A stretch of DNA of 22,147 bases from assembly GCA_039028695.1 (NCBI GenBank), contig JBCCHN010000084.1, forward strand, positions 1-22,147. Reading direction: 5' to 3'. A program made the position numbers and the translations under genes. Source of the stretch: JANQKX01 sp039028695. Its GTDB lineage: Bacteria; Pseudomonadota; Alphaproteobacteria; Kiloniellales; Kiloniellaceae. The notes beneath the pieces were generated by a model. That model searched no databases and was not told where the DNA came from. It was given only the letters and a program-made list of their open reading frames with translations. Shown here one piece after another: positions 7,623 through 14,089 of the stretch (position 1 is the first letter of the stretch; every line of letters starts with the position of its first letter).

Positions 7623-9127
7623 TGGAATCTGGCGTCTTCGTCGGCATTGACCATGGCGGAACAACGACCACCGCACTCATATTTGAGCCAGGTGTCGGCA
7701 AGCGGTCCAGCCATTCGGTCGCCATGCCCAAGCAGACGCCCCAGCCGGGACTGGTAGAGCACCGACCGGAGGATTTTCTCAAAAGCAGTATCGAGGCGGC
7801 CCATGGCGCCCTTGAAGCTTCCGGTTTGACCTGGCGTGACGTGCAAGCCGTCGGGATCGCCAATCAAGGTGAAACGAGCATGGCATGGTCCCGTCAAAAC
7901 GGACATTCTTACGTTCCGGCATTTGGTCCTGCCCTGTCCTGGGAAGACCGGCGGACCGCCGACCTATGCGATAAATTAGCGAGCGAAGGTGTGGACGAGC
8001 TTATCCGGCAACGCACTGGGATTATGATGGACCCGTATTTTTCAGCCTCCAAGTTTCACTGGTTACTGGAAAATGTGCCAGAGGTGCGCCAAGCAGCCAA
8101 CCAGGGCGAACTTCGGTTGGGTGGCACGGATAGTTATGTCATTGACCGTCTGACTGGCGGGGCGGTCCATGCCACCGATGCAGCGACGGCTTCGCGCACG
8201 GCTTTGTTCAACCTGCGCCGGGTTGTTTGGGATTCAGACCTGTTGGACGCCTTCGGACTAAAAGAAGTTTTTCTTCCCATGATCCGTCCCACCGCTGGGG
8301 ATTTTGGCACGATCAGCCACCCGGATATTTCTGCAAAAGGGATCCCCATAACGGCGGATGCGGTCGATGCTCACGCGGCACTCTTTGCCCAAGGCTGTTG
8401 GGGACCACAAAGCATTAAGGCGACCTATGGCACCGGTGCCTTTATTGAGGCGGCTACTGGTCTCCGCCCCGTTGAGCCCGATGGAAAATTGCCCGTTTTT
8501 ATCGCCTGGCAACTTGGTGAGCGCGTGGATTACACGGTGGAGGGCGGCGTTTTTGCCGTTGGCTCGGCGATAGATTGGTGTGTCAATGCAGGCTTAATAC
8601 CGTCGGCCGAGGCCTCGGCGGCATTGGCCAGCTCGGTTGCAGACACTGGCGGCGTAAATTTCGTACCAAGTTTCACCGGCCTGGCAGCGCCCCATTGGGA
8701 GTCCAACACGCGGGCCAGCATTTTTGGGCTGGGCCTGGACAGCCAGTCAGGACATATCGCGCGGGCCCTTCTGGACGGCATTGCCTTCCAATGTGCCGAA
8801 ATTATAAAGGCAATCGACCTGCGCCTTGACGAGAGCTTGCAGGAGGTTCGCGCGGACGGGGGGCCGTCGAAGAACAAATACCTCATGCAACGCCAAGCTG
8901 ATTTGTTGGGGCTGCCAGTCTCTGTTTCCTTAGAGCCTGACATGACCGCGCTGGGTGCGGCGCAGTTGGCAGCGATCGGTGCAGGACAATTGACCAGGCA
9001 GGATGTGGCAAATGCCCCTACAGATACGGATCTCTTTGAGCCCAAACTAAGCGAAAATCAACGTCAATCGGACTGGGCCGACTGGGCAAAGGCCGTGGAG
9101 ATGGCCATAGAAGGGTCAAAAAAATGA
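7622..9127 (+). CDS. glpK: FGGY-family carbohydrate kinase, glycerol kinase-like
   Basis: A 501-residue cytoplasmic kinase of the actin-like ATPase fold, expected to phosphorylate the imported polyol before oxidation by GlpABC. Seen: phosphate loop GIDHGGTTTTA (8-18), GLVEHRPED (43-51), GIANQGET (78-85), SWEDRRTADL (106-115), DPYFSASK (137-144), VDAHAALFAQ (248-257) and YGTGAF (269-274). Against E. coli GlpK, the glycerol contacts Glu84, Trp103, Tyr135 and Asp245 have equivalents (E84, W107, Y139, D249), but Arg83 is Gly83 and Gln246 is His. Start: ATG at 7622, with GGAGG at 7610-7614, one base into the glpB stop. The frame is open back to 7526, but that lies inside glpB. The FGGY call is certain; glycerol as the exact substrate is less so. 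Confidence 0.85.
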   Translation: MESGVFVGIDHGGTTTTALIFEPGVGKRSSHSVAMPKQTPQPGLVEHRPEDFLKSSIEAAHGALEASGLTWRDVQAVGIANQGETSMAWSRQNGHSYVPAFGPALSWEDRRTADLCDKLASEGVDELIRQRTGIMMDPYFSASKFHWLLENVPEVRQAANQGELRLGGTDSYVIDRLTGGAVHATDAATASRTALFNLRRVVWDSDLLDAFGLKEVFLPMIRPTAGDFGTISHPDISAKGIPITADAVDAHAALFAQGCWGPQSIKATYGTGAFIEAATGLRPVEPDGKLPVFIAWQLGERVDYTVEGGVFAVGSAIDWCVNAGLIPSAEASAALASSVADTGGVNFVPSFTGLAAPHWESNTRASIFGLGLDSQSGHIARALLDGIAFQCAEIIKAIDLRLDESLQEVRADGGPSKNKYLMQRQADLLGLPVSVSLEPDMTALGAAQLAAIGAGQLTRQDVANAPTDTDLFEPKLSENQRQSDWADWAKAVEMAIEGSKK

Positions 9128-10380
9128 GCCGACCATTGGTGGGCCTTCCCCCAACATCCATACGGAATGCCGGGCGCAAATCCGCTGCTCATGGACCGAC
9201 GGCGAAGGGTCCTGAAGCTGTCGTAAAGACAATGGACCATTGTACCAAATGCGGCTTGTGCCAGGCCTATTGCCCGGTGGCTGCTGTCACGGAAAAATTC
9301 CCCGGACCGAAATATAGCGGCCCACAATCCCAACGCTTTCGCATTATCGAAGACATCAAGGAACAGGCGCCCAGCTATTGCAGCGGTTGTGGGATTTGCA
9401 CCACCGTTTGCCCGAACGATGTGGCGGTTTCCGATCTGATCACCATTGCCAAAGCTGAAATGGTGGGCGGAGACCATCATCTACCTTTCTCTCAGCGTTT
9501 GATGAACCGCCCAGACCTGGTTGGAAAGATCGCCGGATGGGCACCCGGATTGGCTAATTGGGTTTTGAATAACAAGGCCCTGAGAAGCTTGGCGCATCAA
9601 TGGTTGGGCCTTCACAAAGAGGCCCCTCTGCCGAGGATCCAGGGTGCCGTTTTCCGCCAATGGTTAAAGCGTCGATCCCAGCCTGATGGGCCTACCGTTA
9701 TTTTTTTCACGGGTTGCGCAGTCGAGAATTATGATCCAGATGTGGGCATCGCGGCCATCGAGCTTTTGAACCGCTTGGGTTTGCGCGTGGAGGTTCCCAG
9801 CAAAGCCTGTTGTGCGCTGCCCATGCTATCGAGCGGCGAGTGGGGGGCCGCAGCAAAAAAAGCAAAGGGTGTTATCGATGACTTAGATGGCGCACGATCG
9901 CCTGGGGTCCCGATCCTCTCGACGTCGACAAGTTGTTCTCTCACCTTGCGACAAAAGTACCAAAACTACCTATCCCTCTTTGATGAGCCAGCCCGCGAAG
10001 TTGCCGGAGCCGTGCAGGATATCTGTGCGTTTATTCGACAAGATCATTGGGACGACCTGACCCCGCAACTCGGTCGAGTTGAGAAGCGGGTGTTTTACCA
10101 TGGCCCTTGTCAATTGCGTCAACACGGTTTGGGTTTGCCGGCTTTAGAACTCTTGCGACTTGTTCCGGGCTTGGAAATCACCCAATCAGAAGCAGCCTGT
10201 TGCGGCATCGCTGGAACCTATGGCTACGACAGGGAAAGGCACGAAATTTCTATGAGCATTGGCAAGTCGTTGTTCGACCAAATCGCGGCCTGCCAGCCGG
10301 ACCTTGTCGTATGCGATAGCGAAACCTGCCGTTGGCATATCGAAAAATCGACCCACATTACCTGCCAACATCCAGTTTAG
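9124..10380 (+). CDS. glpC: Glycerol-3-phosphate dehydrogenase subunit C, iron-sulfur membrane-anchor subunit
   Basis: A 418-residue electron-transfer subunit that links GlpAB to the quinone pool at the inner face of the membrane. Two 4Fe-4S ferredoxin motifs are at the N-terminus: C40-x2-C43-x2-C46-x3-C50-P and C86-x2-C89-x2-C92-x3-C96-P. Two CCG (cysteine-rich) domains follow, with FFTGCAVENYDP then KACCALPM, and HGPCQLRQHG then EAACCGIAGTYG; these resemble heterodisulfide-reductase HdrB-type sites. The start ATGA overlaps the kinase stop by 4 nt. The kinase sits between glpB and glpC, unlike the E. coli glpABC order. It is the last gene of the operon. Confidence 0.92.
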   Translation: MSRPLVGLPPTSIRNAGRKSAAHGPTAKGPEAVVKTMDHCTKCGLCQAYCPVAAVTEKFPGPKYSGPQSQRFRIIEDIKEQAPSYCSGCGICTTVCPNDVAVSDLITIAKAEMVGGDHHLPFSQRLMNRPDLVGKIAGWAPGLANWVLNNKALRSLAHQWLGLHKEAPLPRIQGAVFRQWLKRRSQPDGPTVIFFTGCAVENYDPDVGIAAIELLNRLGLRVEVPSKACCALPMLSSGEWGAAAKKAKGVIDDLDGARSPGVPILSTSTSCSLTLRQKYQNYLSLFDEPAREVAGAVQDICAFIRQDHWDDLTPQLGRVEKRVFYHGPCQLRQHGLGLPALELLRLVPGLEITQSEAACCGIAGTYGYDRERHEISMSIGKSLFDQIAACQPDLVVCDSETCRWHIEKSTHITCQHPV

Positions 10381-10673
10381 GTCCTTGCGGCATCAATAGA
10401 AAAGGCAAAAAGCGCGTAACGGGACGACTAGACAGTGAAGCTATTACCGCCGGGTATTCGGAATCATGGCCCGGTTCGAACATTCTTTAGCAACAACTGA
10501 TGGGCCGCTTAGGGTCAAAAGTTGCCTAACGGTTGGCTGGCAGATGATGTCTGCTGAGGGCAGGAAAGCGGAAGTTTGGGGATTGGTGAGCTATGTTCGG
10601 CGGGACGTTTTTTACCCTGATCTACGCTCTAATTCACTCCCGGATGCTTCCAAATAGCTTCCATGCATAGAAG
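10381..10673. other. Intergenic stretch after glpC, no convincing gene
   Basis: About 290 bp between glpC and the terminator. One open frame of 63 codons (10466-10657, +) has no clear ribosome binding site and no recognisable motif, so it is not called. No other structure is evident. Confidence 0.5.
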
Positions 10674-10710
10674 AACGGCTTAGCGTTTGTTTGCTAAGCC
10701 GTTGTTTTTC
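10674..10710 (+). terminator. Rho-independent terminator
   Basis: AACGGCTTAGC (10674-10684) and GCTAAGCCGTT (10693-10703) form a perfect 11-bp stem with an 8-nt loop, followed by GTTTTTC. The T run is on the + strand, fitting the end of the glp operon. It is also just downstream of the leftward tRNA fragment, so it may work in both directions. Confidence 0.88.
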
Positions 10711-10711
10711 T

Positions 10712-10766
10712 TGGTTGCGGGGGTAGGATTTGAACCTACGACCTTCAGGTTATGAGCCTGACGAGC
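10712..10766 (-). tRNA. 3' fragment of tRNA-fMet(CAU): attachment-site scar of an integrated element
   Basis: Read on the minus strand, this holds the end of the D arm (GCTCG), a full anticodon arm TCAGG-CTCATAA-CCTGA, the variable loop AGGTC, a full T arm GTAGG-TTCAAAT-CCTAC, half of the acceptor stem (CCCCGCA) and an encoded CCA. The match to alphaproteobacterial initiator tRNA stops abruptly at GCTCG. The 5' acceptor strand and most of the D arm are missing, replaced by AT-rich DNA. A 3'-half tRNA next to its old terminator is what integration into a tRNA gene leaves at the far end of an element. It is not a working tRNA gene. Confidence 0.85.
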
Positions 10767-10832
10767 ATCCTAAACAACTTCAAATAATGAAACATCGTCT
10801 CACCCAAATAGCAAAAAAGTTGAATCTTTTTT

Positions 10833-10867
10833 AATTGCATAATTGTGCTTCACACAAATATGCAATT
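10833..10867. promoter_or_regulatory. Long near-perfect palindrome upstream of the small two-gene unit
   Basis: Arms AATTGCATAATTGTG (10833-10847) and CACAAATATGCAATT (10853-10867) pair at 14 of 15 positions around a 5-nt spacer, 31 bp before the start at 10899. A weak promoter-like pair (TTGTGC at 10843-10848, TTTATT at 10866-10871, 17-bp spacing) overlaps it. TTGTGACAA follows nearby as a further half-site-like word. The likely role is an operator for the DNA-binding-like protein encoded next to it; this is an inference. Confidence 0.5.
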
Positions 10868-10898
10868 TATTCTCACTTTGTGACAATTTATTCGACGA

Positions 10899-11198
10899 GT
10901 GGTCATGCCGACAGTTAGTGACCTGGTGGAGTTTTTCGCCGAAGCGACGGGAACTCGCCCAGAGGAGGGAAAGGTTCGCGCTCGCCACCTGCGGGAGGCC
11001 GGACTCCTGCCCTCGGGAGGTCGTGGGCGGGGCGGAGCAGAAGTAAACGCAAGGCACTGCGCCCGTTACCTGGTTGCTTGGATGGCGGCTGAACGGGCTA
11101 TCAATGCTCCTGAAGCTTTTCGCGTTTACGACAGCATATATCCTTCTGTACTTGAGAAGCATTGCCTCGAACTCGGCTATGACGATCAAACCTATTGA
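10899..11198 (+). CDS. Small unknown protein, possible winged-helix DNA-binding protein of the integrated element
   Basis: A 99-residue soluble protein (97 from the in-frame ATG at 10905; the GTG at 10899 is the upstream alternative, and neither has a clear ribosome binding site). The first half, VSDLVEFFAEATGTRPEEGKV then RARHLREAGLLPSGGRGRGG, followed by VNARHCARYLVAWMAAERA, looks like a short helical bundle with a basic glycine-rich turn, as in MerR-like or phage-type winged-helix regulators. I do not recognise the family with certainty. It is the first gene inside the tRNA scar, follows a strong palindrome, and its TGA overlaps the next start (TTGA). Its position suggests control of the element, but that is not shown. 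Confidence 0.65.
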   Translation: MVMPTVSDLVEFFAEATGTRPEEGKVRARHLREAGLLPSGGRGRGGAEVNARHCARYLVAWMAAERAINAPEAFRVYDSIYPSVLEKHCLELGYDDQTY

Positions 11199-11614
11199 CT
11201 TCCACTGTCGCCGAACCGGTATTCGGCAACGAACCCCTTCCAGTCATGCTGCCTGATTGTTCCTTTGTGGAAGCAGTTACATCACTAATTGAATTCAGCC
11301 GCTACTATGATCCAAAAGATCTTGTATTCAAAAATATTGTAAAATTGGACTGTACCTGGGGCTGGCCCTACGCGGTCATCGAAGGCATGGGAAAATACAA
11401 CAATTATGTCCAACAAGCCTACCGGCCCCGAGAAGAGGACGTCTTATCGAGATACCGCAGTTTTTTAACGTGCCGCAGACATCCCATTCACATTGACGCA
11501 CCCCTGTTCCGACAATCGACTATTCAGCGAGACATCCTATCCTGCTTCGCTCAATTTTTGGGAGAACTTTTCGGAGACCTGGTGCCAATACACCAACTGG
11601 AGATCTGCGAATAA
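11195..11614 (+). CDS. Unknown protein, coupled to the small upstream gene
   Basis: A 139-residue protein that I do not recognise. It starts at TTG 11195, overlapping the upstream stop; the next in-frame ATG is at 11246 (MLPDCSFVEA). No signal peptide or membrane segment is visible. It has a mixed aromatic-rich middle (CTWGWPYAVIEGMGKYNNYVQ) and a helical C-terminal part. The overlap with the previous gene implies joint translation and hence a two-component unit, for example DNA-binder plus partner. The gene ends 10 bp before the convergent hydrolase gene. Confidence 0.6.
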   Translation: MTSTVAEPVFGNEPLPVMLPDCSFVEAVTSLIEFSRYYDPKDLVFKNIVKLDCTWGWPYAVIEGMGKYNNYVQQAYRPREEDVLSRYRSFLTCRRHPIHIDAPLFRQSTIQRDILSCFAQFLGELFGDLVPIHQLEICE

Positions 11615-11624
11615 TACCCCGAGC

Positions 11625-12524
11625 TCAAGAGTGTTGGATGTCTTGGCAAAAGTTTAGTGTCTGTTCCATTATTATCGGCTTTGATGCCTCAGGATGATTG
11701 TGGCCCAGTCCTTCAATAACGAACAACCGTGCGTCTGGAATCGATTCTGCAAGCTCTTCGCCGCATCTCAGAGCAAAGAGCGGGTCTGAGTCGCCATGCA
11801 AGACCAGGGCCGGACAGGTTATCTCATGCAGCCGATCAAATGGTGGCTTCGTCGCCATCCTTGCCAGGAACAGGCGTGCGCTGCCCACTGGACAGTACCC
11901 TCGGCCGACAGAAAGCCGGGCCGTTTGCATCGCCTCTTCTTCGTCCATGATCAAGTCTGAACCGTTTATGCCATGATAGCAGTTAAACATCGCCTGGACT
12001 TGATCATTTTGAGCGCTATGCGGAACGAGCGCAGCACCCAATGCCGCGACTCCACGCGCCGACCGTGGCGGAAGATCGGGATTGTAAGAACTGCCTTGCA
12101 ACAAAACGACGCCCTTGGTGGTCTTGGGGTAACTAAGCGCAAAATACAGTGCGACTAGCGAGCCCAGTGAATACCCAATGACAACCGCTGTGGCGATACC
12201 CAAATGCTCCAGCAGGAGATTCGCATCTTCAGCAATATCTTCAGCGGTGTAGGGTGCCTTCGGCAATCCGCCTTTCTCAAGAATGATTTGAGCGGCCTCA
12301 AGATCTGGATATCCGAAATCATCAAACTTCGTCGACATTCCTGAATCGCGAAGTTCAAACACAACCACACAGTATCCCGCATCTACTAATGGATCATAAA
12401 GTCCGGGGGTCCAGTTGGTGATGTTGTCGCTGATCCCCATGCAGATTAATATCGCGGGACGGTCCAAGTCTCCATGCGTCACGTAAAATAGGTCAATGCC
12501 GTTGGGTAGCTTGACTAATGGCAC
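11625..12524 (-). CDS. Alpha/beta-fold hydrolase, esterase-like
   Basis: A 299-residue hydrolase resembling methyl-ester carboxylesterases of the RdmC type. The nucleophile elbow is G-Y-S119-L-G, followed by SLVALYFALSYP. The acid is probably D247 in HGDSDPLF and the histidine is H275 in EGLGHNHPE. The oxyanion region is ICMGISDNITNW. The start is the GTG at 12524, giving MPLVKLPNGIDLFYVTHG, which matches where this family begins; AAGGA lies ~9 nt upstream. No signal peptide is seen. It follows the Rieske-like gene on the same strand after ~160 bp, a stretch that contains the palindrome GATAATTATC (12611-12620) and no terminator. The two probably act in one pathway, but the substrate is unknown. 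Confidence 0.88.
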   Translation of the reverse strand: MPLVKLPNGIDLFYVTHGDLDRPAILICMGISDNITNWTPGLYDPLVDAGYCVVVFELRDSGMSTKFDDFGYPDLEAAQIILEKGGLPKAPYTAEDIAEDANLLLEHLGIATAVVIGYSLGSLVALYFALSYPKTTKGVVLLQGSSYNPDLPPRSARGVAALGAALVPHSAQNDQVQAMFNCYHGINGSDLIMDEEEAMQTARLSVGRGYCPVGSARLFLARMATKPPFDRLHEITCPALVLHGDSDPLFALRCGEELAESIPDARLFVIEGLGHNHPEASKPIIMEQTLNFCQDIQHS

Positions 12525-12686
12525 TCCTCTTTTCCTTTCGTGACATGTTGCCGGTTCCTAAGTTTCGCCGACTATTTGAAAAGCCATGCAGCCGGAACAG
12601 GCGCCAGATTGATAATTATCGAGTACTATCCCCTCCAAACCCATGTTATTGCGTGAATGGTTGTCAGAGGAATACACAACTATAGC

Positions 12687-13898
12687 TCATGGCCCAACGC
12701 CCAAATCGCTCATGACCAGATGGTTGAAATAGTGGTGCATATGGTCCCACGCCGGTGAATAATAGTGCTGTCGAAAGGCTGGTGAGGACCTTGCCCTTTG
12801 AACGGACTCAATCGCACGCTGATCTTCCTTGTGGATGATATCAAACACCTTTTGAACGGCTTGCTCCTCATCTTGAAACTGTTCTGCAGAAACCGCCTCC
12901 GGCCGGTAAAATCTCAAATGCATCAAATCTGTTCGGTCTGGAGCGACTGGAATCGCAATGTTCACTTTAATCATCGCATCAAGTAGCGGGATGTTGACGT
13001 TGGGATAGACGGTCGAAAAGTACCCAACTTCGGGCTGCACCTTCGGGTCATGGCCGGCCATGGGTAAATTGATTTTGTCGTATGTCTCACCAGAGTCATC
13101 GCGTCCATGACTAAATGCGATGAAACATTTATCGCAAAAGGTCTGGTACAGCGGTGTACCGTCATTATCTACCCGCGGTACTTCCGGAGACTTGCGGTAG
13201 ATCGAATGAACATGCGCCTCGTGCAGAAGATTGATCGATGCATTTTCCTGATAGGTCTTCCAATTCGACGCGACCGTCCTTTCTTCGATAAGAGGTAATC
13301 CGTTCGCCGATACCGCGGGCACCAGCTCGTCAATGGCGAAATGAGCGCCAACGGTTTTGCGCCATGGCTCAAGCCATTTGTCGATTTCTTCTGACTTGCC
13401 ACCGAGGTCGACGAACACAACGCCATAACGGACTTCACAGCGGATTTCGGCCAGACTGGTTTTAAGTTTGTTTAAGTCGTCCGCCTTGCAATCGGGCTTA
13501 CCATTCCAAAACGGGGCTTCGATCAACCGTCCTGTGAAATCGTAGCGCCAAGCATGATAAAAAACATGCAGATGCTTCAGGCCTTTCTTCGGTGCTGTCA
13601 CAACCTGGCATCCGTCATAGGGGCAAATATTATGAAAGACTCTGAGCCGACCGTCCTGGCCGCGTACCGCAAACAGTGGCATACCAAAGAGCTGGAACGG
13701 CTTCGCGTCACCAGGCGATGGCAATACGCATTCAAACATCACTGCCGTCCAACGGGTCATGAATATCCGCTCTACTTCGAGATCAAACCAATCTTTGCTG
13801 GTGTAGGCCTGTGCAGGAAGCGACGTCGCCTCGTTAATATCACACATGACAGCGTCGCGTTCCGAGCTCGAAATGACAGCGGCTAGTCGCTCGTCCAT
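12687..13898 (-). CDS. Rieske non-heme iron oxygenase-like alpha subunit with a degenerate Rieske site
   Basis: A 403-residue protein with the overall layout of ring-hydroxylating/choline-monooxygenase-type alpha subunits: an N-terminal Rieske domain (~45-150) and a C-terminal catalytic domain. The Rieske motif C-x-H...C-x2-H reads C92-P-Y94 and V112-F-Y-H115, so the first histidine and second cysteine are gone. In the catalytic domain N223-L-L-H226-x4-H231 keeps both iron histidines but has Asn where the bridging Asp/Glu normally sits. D359 (HKEDQRAIESVQ) is the likely third iron ligand. Start: ATG 13898 with AGGAG 8 nt upstream. It diverges from a TetR gene, with palindromes on its promoter. 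No ferredoxin or reductase gene is nearby. It may be an iron enzyme that does not use Rieske electron transfer. Confidence 0.88.
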   Translation of the reverse strand: MDERLAAVISSSERDAVMCDINEATSLPAQAYTSKDWFDLEVERIFMTRWTAVMFECVLPSPGDAKPFQLFGMPLFAVRGQDGRLRVFHNICPYDGCQVVTAPKKGLKHLHVFYHAWRYDFTGRLIEAPFWNGKPDCKADDLNKLKTSLAEIRCEVRYGVVFVDLGGKSEEIDKWLEPWRKTVGAHFAIDELVPAVSANGLPLIEERTVASNWKTYQENASINLLHEAHVHSIYRKSPEVPRVDNDGTPLYQTFCDKCFIAFSHGRDDSGETYDKINLPMAGHDPKVQPEVGYFSTVYPNVNIPLLDAMIKVNIAIPVAPDRTDLMHLRFYRPEAVSAEQFQDEEQAVQKVFDIIHKEDQRAIESVQRARSSPAFRQHYYSPAWDHMHHYFNHLVMSDLGVGP

Positions 13899-13970
13899 GG
13901 TCAGTTCTCCTGATTTGCGCTCTTCGTATTGACCCGGTCGAGGGCGGAAAGGGATGTGATCGCAAAAAAA

Positions 13971-13999
13971 TTAGGCTTTTAGCCTAAAATATGTTTAGG
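13971..13999. promoter_or_regulatory. Two overlapping palindromes, putative TetR operators
   Basis: TTAGGCTTTTAGCCTAA (13971-13987; 7-bp arms, 3-nt centre) and CCTAAAATATGTTTAGG (13983-13999; 6-bp arms, 5-nt centre) share a central CCTAA half-site. They lie between the divergent oxygenase and TetR genes and cover the predicted -10 element of the oxygenase promoter. The arrangement fits repression by the neighbouring TetR protein. Confidence 0.65.
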
Positions 14000-14014
14000 A
14001 TGTGAAATCGTCAA
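13986..14014 (-). promoter_or_regulatory. Putative sigma-70 promoter of the oxygenase/hydrolase unit
   Basis: On the minus strand, TTGACG (14014-14009) and TATTTT (13991-13986) are separated by 17 bp, about 90 bp before the start codon at 13898. The -10 box falls inside the overlapping palindromes. Confidence 0.55.
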
Positions 14015-14089
14015 CAAGAAAATTTGACGGCACAGCTGCGATATTCAACAGATTACAAAAACAAGCGTACTTCTGATCGGAACAGGATT

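Noticed and set aside
10466..10657. 63-codon open frame after glpC
   Set aside because: No clear ribosome binding site, no recognisable motif, composition not persuasive; it ends near the terminator by position only.
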